Positions 32,400-44,585 are shown, counted from the stretch's first letter. The stretch: DNA of 64,000 nucleotides from Micromussa lordhowensis (GCA_964020085.1 OZ026595.1:21206653-21270652); one strand, 5' to 3'. Program-made: numbers and translations. Notes: a model not told the origin generated them from the letters alone.

Positions 32400-35050
32400 T
32401 GTACAGTATGTTACGTCGATTGGCGTAGTTTTGTAACTGTCTATAGCGCAGAGGTCCCTCCATTTCGAAATGGCTGACCTTGAAAATATATCGTTAAACA
32501 GCGTTTAAACTTACTTTTGATCAGGTCCAACTTGCTATTCTTCCTTGCTTAGACACTGTACACACTGTTATGGAAAATCAGCGTTTAAGTAACCGGTATT
32601 CATGGTTTAAACATGGGTTAGAAGATGACTTTCATCTAAATATTCGTTCAAAAATTGGCTCAATTAGTTTTTCAGTGATAATTGTTAGAGGGAAGAGCTC
32701 TTAGTTCATTTTTCATCCCTTCGAAAATTGTAGTAGGGCAATGGAAAGTTTTAAATCAATGAAATTTTTGAACCATTAAAGTTTCTATCTTCGCCACACT
32801 AAGACTGAACGTTTTTGTCTTGTTTACAAATAGGCTTTGCGGATTTTAAAGCATTTCATGGCCTATTTAATGCAATGGGAAACCTTGATAATACAAGTAA
32901 TGTTCATCAATTTTACGGCCGTCTTTCCTGCCATTATGCCATTGTTTGAAAAGACACAAGAAAATTGATGGCAGCTGAAGAAAGGTCTACTATTTAATCC
33001 AAATCAGTAAAGAAAAGTGCTGCGTTTTTTTGGTTAGTACAACAACAACAACAACAACAAGCTTTTAGTTCTCCCTAGGTCTCACAAAAATATTTTATTA
33101 AGTCATTTATTCATAGAGTTAGGAGCATGGCTAACTGGCATAACTACAGAGTTAAAAAAAGGCGGGCAGCCAGGTTCACAGATGTATTAATACAAGTTTA
33201 GGTACACACACACATACACATACGTACAACACAGAACACATACTGAGCACTAAATGGTATGACAGCATGTGCCCACATACAACATCAATACATTGTAAAC
33301 AGACAACCAACCAGAGACAGCGGTATGGATGAACCATAAATTCCTTGAACTATTTTGTACGGTAGCGTAGTGAAGTCAAACGGCGAAATTTTGAACTAAG
33401 GACAGCAACCTTCTGAAAAAAGAACCCGTAGAGTTGAATAAACACCTGCATATTCCTAAACCATCAAACGCAAAATAACTGTCGGAAGATTTTTAGATCT
33501 CATCCCCTAAGTGCAAATCAGATATTGCTCTTGAATTTTTCCATTATGATTAAAATGAAGATCCATTTTCCGCAAGATAGCACTTCAGATCAAAAGGCAA
33601 ATACCATCATTAACTAATTCGCGTTGATTATATATTTTTGGTACGCTTCAAAGGCCTATCAGGTGAGTTTGGTCGAGCCACGGTTTGTATTTTAGCGAGA
33701 CGTACACCTGTAGTCGAGCTAAAACACTCATGGCGAGACCAAACGGGCCTGGCATGCCGCTGAAGCGTACCACAAAAAAGGCACGATTAGGTTTTTACCG
33801 CACCCAAATAAACATAAAACGAGATAAAAAGGGTGGAGGATTAGCAAAGGAAGGAGAGGAAGGTCAGTGCTCTGTTTTTATCCTGAAAACAGTGTTCTTT
33901 ATTTTAATTTGCGCTCTATAAATTAATTTCCTGAATGAATGTGTTGGCAGGTCCGTTATACTATCATTAACTTATCATAACATTTTGACTATGAACTCGA
34001 AGATTTCCATTTAACAACAACAAGGTTTATTTGTACTGTAACGGTAACTAGCTGATTAAACAATATGTGAATAAACGAAAATCAAAATGAAATAAATCAC
34101 CTATATCACTAACTCCTGTGAAGCCGGTTTGAACAACAGGATTTAGTGATACAGCCATTTAATTATAGCTAATGAGACAGAGGGCCCAGCAATCAACTTA
34201 CAGAATTCGATAGCCAATAATATAATTGTTGCACTAGAATCTCGGCACATTGCATGGCGGCTTTCCTTTTATTTCTAAATATTATGAGTCCCATTATACT
34301 TCGCGCTTTGGCGAAATCGTGAGGGAGCGAATCAATATGATTTGTTTATCTAACTTGATTTCTTTTAGAGTTTTCAAAGTCACGCTACTGGGCGTTACTT
34401 CTTTTAGTCTTCTTGGCGATCGAATTATCCAGTGTATATTTCTAAATGTTCTTCCGAAACTTCAGAGAAAAAAAAGAGAGAAAACATCGCCATTTGGCAG
34501 ACAACACCATGCCACTGCTGGCTAATGGCTGGGAAGGTAGTAAGTAGTTCAGCCAGTCAAATTGCACCATTTACATGACCACGGAAGTTGAATTCTATAA
34601 TTAAGTTTAAAACAGCTGCTATCAATACATTAAACTATTTTTTGACATTAAAAGCAAATAAAGAACCCTGTTAATCTGATTTATTTCACTTCATTATATT
34701 TAATGGATTTTCAACCTCTAATTAACATGTAAAAAACCTGTTATTCTCCATCGTAGCTCATTTATTTTATTTCATTTAATCACCAGATTTAATGCAGAAA
34801 GAAGCTTTTTTTATATGTAAAGAAAATTTTAACACAATCCTTGGGATCCTTCCCTCTGGCTACCGAGACCCACAGGCGATTTTTAATGTTTACTGTTCAA
34901 TTTGTCGTTTTTATGTGCCTCCTGGGGTTTAATTTAGCCGTGAGTTAATTACCTTTGTCCGGAAGATCACTGATGATTGCAAATCTCACGAAAGGAAGAA
35001 AATGAGAGCAATCTTTAAATTCCTGTTTTTGTTGCGAGTGTCGCCTGCCT
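32400..35050. other. intergenic between Harbinger remnant and second GPCR gene
   Basis: (CAA)n microsatellite at 33042-33060. The stretch 33070-33480 read on the minus strand ends in AATAAATGACTTAATAAAAT and could be a retroelement 3' end, but no protein motif supports it. The rest is AT-rich with no exons seen. Confidence 0.4.
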
Positions 35051-36067
35051 GTGATGGAAGACTTAGACTATTTGGGCCACGATGACCGCACCGATCACAA
35101 TTCAGCTATCACAGATGAAGAGTTTGCAGAGTTAAGACTTTCTTTATTTGTAAACTGTGTTCTGAATGCAATTTTTTCCTTTATAGCGGCTGCTGGGAAC
35201 GGAGTGATTCTAATAGTGATATGGAAAACATCTTCGTTGCATACGCCTTCAAATAGTCTACTGTTTGGCCTCGCCTTGACCGATTTTTTTGTTGGTCTGC
35301 TGACTCAACCGCTATACCTGGCTACAAGGCTGGTTTACGTTGTGTCCAAGGAAAATGTCCCAGTCGCTCTCAGTAACGCATTCGATGTTATTTCCAGCGC
35401 GCTGTCAGGGGCGTCTTTTTCGACAGCAACAGTTATCAGCATAGAAAGGTATCTGGTATTCCGTTTGCACATGAGATATCATGCTATAGTCACTACCAGG
35501 AAAGTTATAGCGATCATCGCTGGCGTTTGGTTGTTATCGACTGTATGGGCCTTCATGTGGATGTACAACCGACAAGTGTTTTATTATTCAGGATTTGCTC
35601 TAACCATCGCCTGTATAATTGTCTTAACAGTGATGTATTTTAAAATTTATCAGATTGTGAGGCGTCACCGAGCGCAAATCATGGCACAAGTCCGTAGGGG
35701 TGCAGCTCGCCACTTAAAGGTTACATCCAATCTGTTTTTCTCGCGGTGGAAACGATCAGCGGCGAACACGTTTTATGTTTGCATCTTGATTTTTCTTTGC
35801 ACTTTTCCATATTTTTGCACAGCCGGTGTCATTCAAGTAACAGGGCACAGTCTTACCAAACAAGTTGTTCTAGAATTTACTGGCTCAATTACATTCATTA
35901 ATTCCTCGCTTAATCCTTTGTTTTATTATTGGCGCGTCACAGAGATACGAGAGGCCGTAAAGAGGACATTAAAACGTCGATTTCCCAGACCACATACCCA
36001 TACAACACAGAAATACGTAAGGCGTGGGAATCAAGTCTCATCATGGAGACGTACAACAGTAGTTTGA
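35051..36067 (+). CDS. class A (rhodopsin-like) GPCR, intronless, paralogue
   Basis: A 338-residue receptor. Landmarks: N50 (AAGNG), D78 in LALTDFF, E133-R134-Y135 (a conservative ERY variant of DRY), FYVCILIFLCTFPYFCT in TM6 and N288-P289-L-F-Y292. It has the same short second extracellular loop and the same KIYxxVRRHRAQI junction after TM5 as the gene at 27285, so the two arose by duplication. The N-terminus is longer and acidic, with an NS site near residue 17 but no clear N-glycosylation motif. The C-tail is Arg/Thr-rich. The ligand is unknown. Confidence 0.93.
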   Translation: MMEDLDYLGHDDRTDHNSAITDEEFAELRLSLFVNCVLNAIFSFIAAAGNGVILIVIWKTSSLHTPSNSLLFGLALTDFFVGLLTQPLYLATRLVYVVSKENVPVALSNAFDVISSALSGASFSTATVISIERYLVFRLHMRYHAIVTTRKVIAIIAGVWLLSTVWAFMWMYNRQVFYYSGFALTIACIIVLTVMYFKIYQIVRRHRAQIMAQVRRGAARHLKVTSNLFFSRWKRSAANTFYVCILIFLCTFPYFCTAGVIQVTGHSLTKQVVLEFTGSITFINSSLNPLFYYWRVTEIREAVKRTLKRRFPRPHTHTTQKYVRRGNQVSSWRRTTVV

Positions 36068-36088
36068 TAATGTCGTGAGCCACCTTTA

Positions 36089-36336
36089 CAGTGCGACTAC
36101 CCCAACCAAGGCCACCCAACAAAACGTTCAAAAAATTTATCAATTAAAATTGCGGAGGTTAACAATAGTTTTCCAACAAATTAACTTTGTTATCAAGCTG
36201 CAAATCACAAAGGCAACAGATTTGTGGTCATTTTGGATAATTTGTTAGAAAACTATTGTTAACCTCCACGATTTTCATTTGTTAAATTTGCAGAAAATAT
36301 TTTGTCGGGTGGCCTTGTTTAGAGTAGTCGCACTGT
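36089..36336. mobile_element. MITE with CAGTGCGACTAC ends, TA target
   Basis: The ends CAGTGCGACTACCCC and GTAGTCGCACTG are inverted and flanked by TA (36087-36088 and 36337-36338), with inner arms GGAGGTTAACAATAGTTTTC and AACTATTGTTAACCTCC. Tc1/mariner-type. It begins 21 bp after the GPCR stop codon, so it may lie in that transcript's 3' UTR. Confidence 0.85.
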
Positions 36337-36494
36337 AATGTAACGTATTTTACTGATTATTGAAACTTTAAGTAACCACCTTTTTGATTATGTTTTTTTT
36401 GTTTATTGTATTTGTCATTTTAATTTTTTTCGACGTCTTAATCTGAACATGGTAAATTTATTGTCTTTTTGTTGCAAATAAATTCTAATTTGAG

Positions 36495-37975
36495 GTGGCT
36501 CCCTAGAGTTTTTCTTAGACTCATTAGCGCGGGCTTCCATTGCCTGCCAAACATCATGATCAGTGATAATCGCGCGTTCAAGTAACCCTAAGAAGAAACG
36601 AAATCACTTCAGCACTTGAAAAGCGTTAAATCACTTCGGTATAAGTAGCAATAGTTTCAAACTCCGTTCAAACATGTGTTTATGGCAAAATATGACAAAA
36701 AGCTCTATAAATAACCGGTAAAAGAGCTCTAATTTACTCTTGCTTTCTCGCATGACTTATACCAGTTCAAAATGTCAGACAATATCATTTCCATGATATG
36801 GCGAAGTATGAAAAGATTTCACCGAAGGAAAGAATAAATATTAAGGAGTTTAGGTCAAAATGAGGAATATATCTGCCTTTCATTAGATGAGATGTTACCA
36901 TGGTAACGGCCTTAAGGTTACTATGCACCTTCAGACCGACCATTTTTTCGAAATTTTGATTTTTTGGTTAATGTATAGGTCTACGCATGAACTTTCATCC
37001 AAAAAAAAAAATTCTCAAAAATATTAAATGATGGCGGAGAAAATACGGTTTTTCGTTTTACCGGAAGTAAAACTTTCGTGTCTGATTGACAGGCTGCAGG
37101 AAACCTGTTGACGTATATGCAGTCAACCGTGACACTAAGGGTTGATTGAAGATTACGCGGGAAAATTTCACCAGGAAGCCAACGGCAGTAAACTTTCCAA
37201 GCGCTGATTGGCTCAGTTATCTGAGAACCCAGTTGACTGTGTTTGTGGGCGGAGTTTGTTTGCGAAGCAGGAAAATTTTTCAGCGCTGTTTTCTCGAAAC
37301 AATTTTTTCACCAAAAGGGGACACTTTAAAGAGCTACAAGTCAAAGGGAATTTGTTCGATTGCTCTCAAATTTTGACAGTAGCTAGTTTTACATATAAAC
37401 AACAAAAACGTGTCTCCGAATTTTTTTATTTCAAAATACTTTTTTTTCGAGAGCGATTTTTGTACGATCAATCCACATTTTCTTTATCCTATTTCAAAAA
37501 TGTTCTGTAACTTTTCACTGAAATTGAATATGGCAAATCGGAGATACGTTTTTTTAGCGCTTTGGCCCCGGAAGCGGAGGAACACATTAAATAAGCGAAA
37601 AACAAAATTCGCTTTGACAGGGAGCGCTCAAAAGGTGATTTGGGCGCTCGCATTTAGGAGTCGTGAAAAATTCGAGAATTCATTTTTTTTCAAAATTTTT
37701 GGTATAGTCTGATAGTCAGTCCTATAAGCTTTAATTTGATATAGGGGTTTAGATATCTACAGTTTAAACTGGACGCGCTACATCGCTTGCACGCGAGACA
37801 CCCCTGAAGGTTTTTCATAGTAACCTTAATTCGAAAACCAAAACATAAGCCTTATTTTAACAGTACCCATACTGGTAAATCTCCAAGGGGAAAACTTTAG
37901 GAGGAATTAACTACATTTCCTTTTCTAACTCGCGCTTTTTAGGGAGGGTGTTTTGTAATAACTCTAGGGAGCCAC
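36495..37975. mobile_element. 1.48-kb non-autonomous DNA element with TIRs
   Basis: The left end GTGGCTCCCTAGAGTTTTT and the right end AACTCTAGGGAGCCAC are inverted. Inside are a second inverted pair around AAGGTTACTATG and CATAGTAACCTT. ORFs of up to 100 codons within show no recognisable protein. The superfamily is not assigned; target duplication is unclear. Confidence 0.6.
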
Positions 37976-38636
37976 AAGTTAATGTAAAGAGTGTCCACAA
38001 ACGGCACAAGCTAAATACCTATGACACTTTAATAAAGTTTATTCATTCATTCTATTATCATCATTATTCTACTGCAATTTGTCTATGTACATTACACAAT
38101 GTAGACTATTATATTCTTTTGTAAAGAAAAAACTCCAATGCGTTTTGTACTTCGATTTTCTTTTATTTGAGCGTATATTTTAACGTATATTTATTGTATT
38201 ATAGTTAACATTTTTAATTATTTTTACTCTTGTGTGTTTATCATATTATACGTGTAGCAATCTTAAATCTTCATGTCTACTTTGATTAATTAATACACTG
38301 ATTATTGGAGATTTTCACCTTGCCACTCGCTTCAATTTCGTTTCACAAATTAAATACCGAAAAACATTTCCATTCTCATAACATTCTTAATATCACATCC
38401 TTCTGTTTTATTTCATTTTGCATTCATCGCATTGCTTTTATTCACGCACTGGTAAATTAGTTTTCACATACGCAAGCGACTTACCTACTGTAGAGAATTT
38501 GCAGTCTCTTTATTTGATTGTAGCTCAATACATGTTACTACATGCATTTATAAATTTTTTACTTTTACTTTTTTATACCTCTTAGACCTAAATCTGACCA
38601 TTGAATCAAACTTTACGGTGAAACTTGTTTTGAAGT

Positions 38637-38783
38637 AATATATCAAACACGAGCGACAGTGTTTCATCGGGATATCCAAACACCGAGAAGAGAGTTGAAA
38701 ATACGACGTGCAGCAGAGTATTTTTGACGAAATTCGAGGTGTTTGGATAGCCGATGAAACACTGTCTCGAGTGTTTGATATAT
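38637..38783. mobile_element. palindromic MITE
   Basis: TATATCAAACACGAGCGACA and GTCTCGAGTGTTTGATATA, with GTGTTTCATCGGGATATCCA against GATAGCCGATGAAACAC, form long arms around a 60-bp loop. Confidence 0.8.
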
Positions 38784-39189
38784 CTTCTCAATCGAAGCAA
38801 AAACTAAGGAGAAAATCGAGAGGTAAAATCGTCAAAATCTATGCTAATTAAGACCGGGTATCAAAACCTCCTTCACGGTTGTGATTTTCTTTGTTTTAGC
38901 TTGATGAATTATTAATGAGTTTGAGAAGTGTATTGGAAGGGATTGAAAGAAGGAAGGAAGGGTGGAAGGAAAAAATGAAGGAGGAAGAAAGGGAGGGAGG
39001 ATCAGCTGGTTGCTTCCCTAATTGTCCGGTCAAATTTGAGAAGAGCCAAAACTCGAAACAAGAATAACATGTATTGGTAAAAATCTACTAGCGTTCTATC
39101 ACGAATGCCGTTCTCTGATTGGCTACGCTACTCACAGTCTATTCTGTTGTAGATAGCGAGTAGACTAACAGTGCGCGCTTGTTAACAAA

Positions 39190-39360
39190 TAGGCCATTTC
39201 CGAATTACCTTAAGCCTCTTTCTCAAAGCGAGTCTTGGTGCTCATCCTTTCATATGAAAATGAGATTTCATTCAAATGAAAATTAAACTCATTTTCATAT
39301 GAATGGTTGTGCACCAGGCCTCGCTTTGAAAGAGAGGCTTTAGGTAACTCGGAAATGACC
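39190..39360. mobile_element. palindromic MITE, TAGGCCATTTCCGA family
   Basis: This is a diverged copy of the element at 1250-1437, with the same ends and the same central CATATGAAAATGAG pair. Confidence 0.8.
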
Positions 39361-39470
39361 GCTTCTCCGCGCTTTAGAAGTGTCTGCGACGAGGATTTAG
39401 ATAAAGATTTTAACGACTAGTAGATTTATACTAGAACAATTAGATTCTTCTCTCTCAATTTCTATCAAAC

Positions 39471-39621
39471 AATAGAGTGTTTCTGTCGAGGAACTACCGG
39501 TTGATAGTTGTCCAGCGGAAATTTGATGTTCTTAAAAGAAATATTTATGCTAGTTTTAAGAACATCAAATTTCCAAGGGGCAACTATCAGACCGATAGTT
39601 CCGAGACATAAACACTCTATT
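39471..39621. mobile_element. palindromic MITE, AATAGAGTGTTT ends
   Basis: AATAGAGTGTTTCTGTC pairs with GAGACATAAACACTCTATT, and AAATTTGATGTTCTTAAAA with TTTTAAGAACATCAAATTT. Confidence 0.85.
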
Positions 39622-40668
39622 CTTTATTGTTTATCACCAAATTTTCTTTCTCGCATTTTCTTTAAGATGAAAGACGTGTAATCCAAATGTAAAATTTGAA
39701 AAAGAAAACAAACAAAAACCCTCTTACTGCTAATTCAATTGTTTATTTTCTATAAGCCAGCTTGTTTACAGAAAAATTCTCACCGACTAGTACTATCCAT
39801 CCTATAACGATCACCGCCGCCGCTAGTTTTAAGTTTGCTCCTCTAATTTTTGGAAGAAACAGACACACAAGTAGTCTAATTTTCACTACCAACGAGCTGC
39901 AGACTGTTGGTTCTCTATTTGCCTGAGTATTGAATTTTGTCATAGATATACCTCCATAAGATTCCCCCTTAGCCGAGATCTCCAAGACAATTCGTGCCTA
40001 AAAGCCATATATAGTCCGCTAGTTTTACAATTTGCCGACTCCACTAGGTTTTGCCAACTTCACCTATAGAGGGCAGTTGAAATATTGGCAAGTGTCCTCA
40101 GAACGACGTTCTTTCAACTTGCATTTCATGTTGCATTACCTTCAAGGACGGAACTCTATAGAATTATCAAATCAATAAGCTTCGTATAATAAATTGCCAT
40201 GGAATGCTATGCTATTTATACTATATCGTCTTCACCTTGCATGAAGCCTTCTGTACTTAATGCGCCGGCGCAAGTTATGTGACCTCCCACCCACCAGACG
40301 ATAACCAGCCAAATCAAATATAGTTCTTGGAAGATGCAAAAGGCCTTGGAAACGAATCATGATAAACATTGATCAATGGCTAGAGTCACTGAACACACAA
40401 TGAAGACCGTGGAGACGCTTGTTATCTCAATTTTCATTTATAACAAAGACTATTTGACATGCTAGCTGTAAATTTCTCACACATTAATCCAACACTGTCA
40501 AGCTACGTTTACATTATAAGAAACCCCGAAAAAAAAAACGCGAAAAAATGCTAATGTTGATTACTTTATTGTAAATCACTTTTCACAGAAGCAGCAGCAG
40601 CTGCCTCTACAACTAAGCGAAGTATTGTTTAAAATTGCCAGATGACAACCCCGCAACCAAGATCTTCC

Positions 40669-40677
40669 TATAAAAGG
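40669..40677 (+). promoter_or_regulatory. possible TATA box of the CTLD-PAN gene
   Basis: TATAAAAGG lies 24 bases ahead of the ATG at 40693. A usual TATA-to-start distance of about 30 would put the transcript start at or just inside the ATG, so the box may be coincidental or the gene may start transcription unusually close. Confidence 0.3.
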
Positions 40678-40692
40678 TTAAAAGACCCGAGA

Positions 40693-40716
40693 ATGCTACT
40701 CTCATTTCTTTGTACG
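40693..40716 (+). CDS. exon 1: signal peptide start
   Basis: Eight codons (MLLSFLCT) end at ACG|GTAAGT, a strong donor, in phase 0. Confidence 0.7.
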
Positions 40717-43585
40717 GTAAGTGTTGAATGTTCATGACAAAATTTTGAAATCAGCGTTTGGCAAATTGTAATCTAAGTTCTTTGTTTAATCTGTTCCCTC
40801 TTGAGCAGTTCTATTTGCTTTCACCGGCATTGGCTGATGAAGTTTTATCAGAAGGTGAGAATGATCAATAGTCGTTCTGTTCCGTTTTACATGTTCCTAC
40901 TGTTGGCAAAAAAAAGGGAGGCTGGGACTTGCCAGAGTCAAAAATGCACGAGAACGTCTTACCACAATCTTATTTGCAATACAACTTGCCGTGCTGAATG
41001 CAATATATGTCGTGCTTATTTGCTTTTCAAACGAAGAGGCAGGACTAAAATTTCTTTTACATATAAATGTATTTCCCCTTACAAATATTAGTATATTCCA
41101 TCTTGCTTGTTTGCTTCTAGCATCAAGCAAGACTACTGAAATCAGTCATTACAAAAGGCCCTCAGGACGCATGCTTTTATCAGCTTTCCATTGACATAAA
41201 AATACGTTTCCCTAAACAAGTTAAAGCAACTTATTGTCATAGCATCGAAATCAGAGATGAATTTGATAACAAAAGTTAAAACCGGCTAAAAATAATAAAC
41301 CTACATGTAGTTTTAAAAGCAGCAAATTTTTAAATTATTCTTTTCTCGCATTTTGTCGTTACAGCTAAATCGTCAGCCCATGTCGTAGTTAATTAAAAAG
41401 ACGTCAAATTTTGGTCCCCTTTTAATTCATTTTGTGTACATAAATAATTTTCTTCTACGAAGACGGGTTTCCTGAAATGTTCCAGCTATCAAGTTGCATA
41501 AACTACCAAGCACGTATTGGCCAAAAAAAATAGCAAGGACATACATGTAAGACGGATGCGTTGTACAGGCAATATTTGTGAATATTTCTGACCGATGTTG
41601 TTTATCACTAAAAGATGCCAAGGAAGTCAACGAAGCCAATTAGTCAGATAGAAAACGTATGGCAAAGCTGAATGCCTATTTTACTATTAAATTATTTAGT
41701 GAAATCAGCTGACATATACTTTTATCAAAACGATCATTACTTGTTCTCGTGGCAAGCGACGAACACCTGAAGCACTCTTGAGTGATCAGTGTGGGATGGG
41801 TTTCCTTTCTGTAGATAATATATTTGCAGTGTGCACCCAGGTTTGAACGGTCTGAAGAGGGACACCACAGTTTCTGCTATTTCCGCTTTTTCTCCGTTTC
41901 TTAAGCAATGCTGTTATGATGTAATTCTGACTTCGGAGTAAGAGTACTTCAAACTAGCAGTAAAGACAGATCAAATGCTCATGATCAAATGCTCAAATTA
42001 ACTTATTCATTAAATTTGATTGTGTATGGATAATGCGGTACCCGAATATGAATGGTTACCCACGTCTCGTTCCACGCTATTTGTGACACACTCTTTTCAG
42101 ACTAATCACAATACCCTAAAACAGAGACAAGGCGTTATGTTTATTCAGGAGACCAAATCATGGTCTTTTGGTATCCTAAAGGGGATCGAAAAAGGTTGAA
42201 AAAGTGCCACCAAGAGAAACGAGACAAAACGTCCTTGTCCCATTTTTTGAAAAGGTTTGTCAATCCTCACTTCTTCTTTATGGTTTAATCCTCCGTTTCA
42301 ATGTTAAACAGGCTTGACTTGTCCTGCCGACTGGTTGTACCTGAATGGCTCCTGCTATCGAGCTTACAGCCCGGAGCTGTCGTGGTTTGATGCAACACAA
42401 TTTTGTCAGGAAAATAAAGGAGAACTGGTCAGCATCAATTCTGAAAGAGAACAGCGCTTTGTTTACCAAAGCATGGCTGTCAATAAAACTCTATGGATCG
42501 GCCTGGTAAAAGATTCTAGTTTGCAGAGTTTCCGCTGGTCGACGGGAGAGAAGCTCACTTATCAGAACTGGATTCGAGGAGAGGGAAGTTATTCTGGCAA
42601 TGAGGACTGTGGCGAGATGACAGACTATAGTGTATATCGTGGTCAGTGGAACGACAAATCCTGCTCCGCAAAACAACCATACATCTGTGAGAAAGGTGAC
42701 GTTAAATTCCTTTGGTCTAATCTCAGTAAAATCGAACCCACATTCCCCACGGCTAAGAGTCAAACAGAGTGAGATTCTGTGTAAGAGTACCCAGAGCGTC
42801 AACTAGAGCGAGATCCATGCACGACATTAGTAATCTCTCAGTAAAAGTAAACCTCTTTCGGAGCTAACCCCCCCCCCCCAAAAAAAAATAAAGGTTATCG
42901 CATATAACGCTTTGTGATGTTTGTTTAAGCAAAGAACTATGCATGTAGCCTTTTTCCACCCCTAGCTAACGCTGTGTTGCTTCATTCACGTTTGTGCAAC
43001 TAAGTTGGGAGGAAGGGGAGGAAGTTGCAAACTGTACATTAGCAAAAGCGCCAAAAATTACTCTCCCTACTACGTTATGTTCTGTCGATGAATTGCATTT
43101 GCTTGGATTGTTGTGAAAATGAGCGGCCTCGCTGCGACTAAAAAATGGTCTGTCGATGCGATGGATAGTGCTTTTGGTGATACACGAGTCATAGTGCATG
43201 GTAAAAAATTAAAATAAAACAACGGCAAGGGCAGCTGTTGACGATCAATAAACCAATAACATTTGCTAAACGTCCCAACTTCCTCGAAATCACAAGTGTT
43301 GATCAATAACATGGACACCTTTTTCTTAAAACAGATGCGCCAAGTGGACGGTATTTCAAGAGGTTACTACAAAGACAGCTGACTGGTCACACGATTAATC
43401 ACGGGACCACATCTAGTGATATGGAATGTATCTTGTTGTGTCAACGCCATCAACAATGCATGTCAGTCAATTACAAACAGGGAGAATCTACAAGTGTCTG
43501 CGAGTTGAATGCTGTTATCGCAGAGGACTTTCCTGAAGATCTCACTGATAGCAACGAGTTTGATTATTACGAGTCTTTCTTATAG
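40693..43585 (+). CDS. secreted C-type lectin with PAN/Apple domain, four exons
   Basis: The exons 40693-40716, 40809-40854, 42312-42695 and 43335-43585 join in phases 0, 1 and 1 and encode 234 residues. Exons 1-2 give a signal peptide (MLLSFLCTFYLLSPALA, likely cut before DEV). Exon 3 is a CTLD: SWFDATQFCQ, LWIGL, NEDCGEM, QWNDKSC, YICE. WND is kept but the EPN/QPD triplet before it is replaced by GEGSYSG, so the family's usual Ca2+/sugar site is probably altered. Exon 4 is a PAN/Apple domain: ECILLCQRHQQCMSVNY and SVCELNAV, ending YYESFL before TAG. Both modules commonly mediate protein or sugar recognition outside the cell. No polyadenylation signal was assigned. Confidence 0.82.
40809..40854 (+). 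CDS. exon 2: signal peptide end
   Basis: It starts after TTGAGCAG in phase 0 and ends G|GTGAGA in phase 1, reading FYLLSPALADEVLSE. Together with exon 1 it makes a hydrophobic core with an ALA|D cleavage site. Confidence 0.75.
42312..42695 (+). CDS. exon 3: C-type lectin-like domain
   Basis: This phase 1-1 exon of 384 nt lies between TAAACAG and GTGACG. It reads from LTCPADWLYLNGSCYRAYS to QPYICEK and has all four core cysteines plus the extra N-terminal pair of long-form CTLDs. Confidence 0.92.
43335..43585 (+). CDS. exon 4: PAN/Apple domain and stop
   Basis: It follows TTCTTAAAACAG in phase 1 (DAPSGRYFKRLLQRQLTG) and has the PAN pattern C-x3-C-x5-C-x2-V-N-Y and CELN. It has no internal start codon early in frame, so an ORF scan overlooks it. 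TAG is at 43583-43585. Confidence 0.85.
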
Positions 43586-43878
43586 AGGCTAGATCAGGTA
43601 TCGTGTGGAATGATGTAGACTGAAGAGTGGGATCGATTCCTTTGGATGATAAAAACCAAGCACTGCCCGTAAACAGTATAAGACAATGCCCGTTCGGTTG
43701 TTTAATCAAGAGGAATTAACTTAAGGCTGCAACAGTTTCTAGCACTTTTCTAACAGCTATAGTTTGAAGGATGACTACTACCACTGTTTAACAAGTGATG
43801 CTACGACAATGGTAATATACAAATACCCAATTATTGGTAAACAAGTTGCAATAACAGATTACCAAGGCAACAATAGAG

Positions 43879-44319
43879 AGATTAAGCACCGCGTATTTTT
43901 TTCCCGCGAACGGCAGAGATGGTCACGTGATCTGACATTTCCCGCGTTTGCCGTTTGCCGGCCGCCGTTTCTACTCGAGGAGGACATTTTTCCCGTTTGT
44001 AGGGAACGCGAAAACGTGAGTATTTGCAGCCCATTTTTACCCACTATTTCTACATTTTGATCACTTGCTTTTATAGCTAAGCTTCGTTTATCATCCTACT
44101 TCTACATGAACTGCTTGTAAAGATAAGAGTTTCAAATTCAAGCCGAAAATACATAACTTCTCCGTGTCCATTTTTTCTAGTCGCAGTGAATGGCGACCGA
44201 GAGTTCCCAGTTCCGCCGTGTCGTCGGGAAGCTTAAACAGACGAACATCGCGGACGGAACGGCAAACGACAAACGGCTAGCCGACGTTCAGCGTTTGCCG
44301 TTTTCGCGGTGCTTAATCT
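43879..44319. mobile_element. 441-bp element with AGATTAAGCACCGCG TIRs
   Basis: AGATTAAGCACCGCG and CGCGGTGCTTAATCT are perfect 15-bp inverted ends. Inside, GTTTGCCG-like GC-rich motifs recur near both ends. Non-coding. Confidence 0.8.
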
Positions 44320-44339
44320 AACTATTATGACCTGCTAAT

Positions 44340-44585
44340 CCTTAATATTAGCTAAGCGCTTATAACTCAAAAACGAGCACGGTGACACATTTTTTATAAC
44401 GAATTGTAATAACAATGATAAGACGCAACTTTTTGCAAAGTTCAGAGCCACCTTAAAGTTAAGGTGGCTCTGAGCCCACTCCACAGAATTTGTTTAAACT
44501 TTGCAGAAAGCTGCATCTAATCATGCTTATCATAATTCGATAAAAACTAGGGGTCTCTGAGCTGGTTTTTGAGTTGAAGCACTTA
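44340..44585. repeat. head-to-head ends of one repeat family
   Basis: 44340-44456, reverse-complemented, matches 44461-44585 (shared: AAGGTGGCTCTGA, ACTTTGCA, GTTTTTGAGTT), joined at CCACCTTAAAGTTAAGGTGG. A further GAGCCACCTTAA at 44778-44789 makes 44459-44789 look like one complete element abutting a partial inverted copy. Confidence 0.65.

Larger units (their letters stand above)
37976..40668. other. intergenic with three MITEs, no gene seen
   Basis: Apart from the elements at 38637-38783, 39190-39360 and 39471-39621 and a GGAAGGAA-rich tract at 38935-39000, nothing gene-like was found. Confidence 0.5.

Noticed and set aside
33042..33480. Possible LINE 3' end
   Set aside because: Only AT-rich tail-like sequence and microsatellites are seen; no RT motif could be read.
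37146..37712. Three overlapping ORFs of 76-100 codons
   Set aside because: They are Phe/Lys-rich translations of AT-rich sequence inside the 1.48-kb TIR element, with no known motif.
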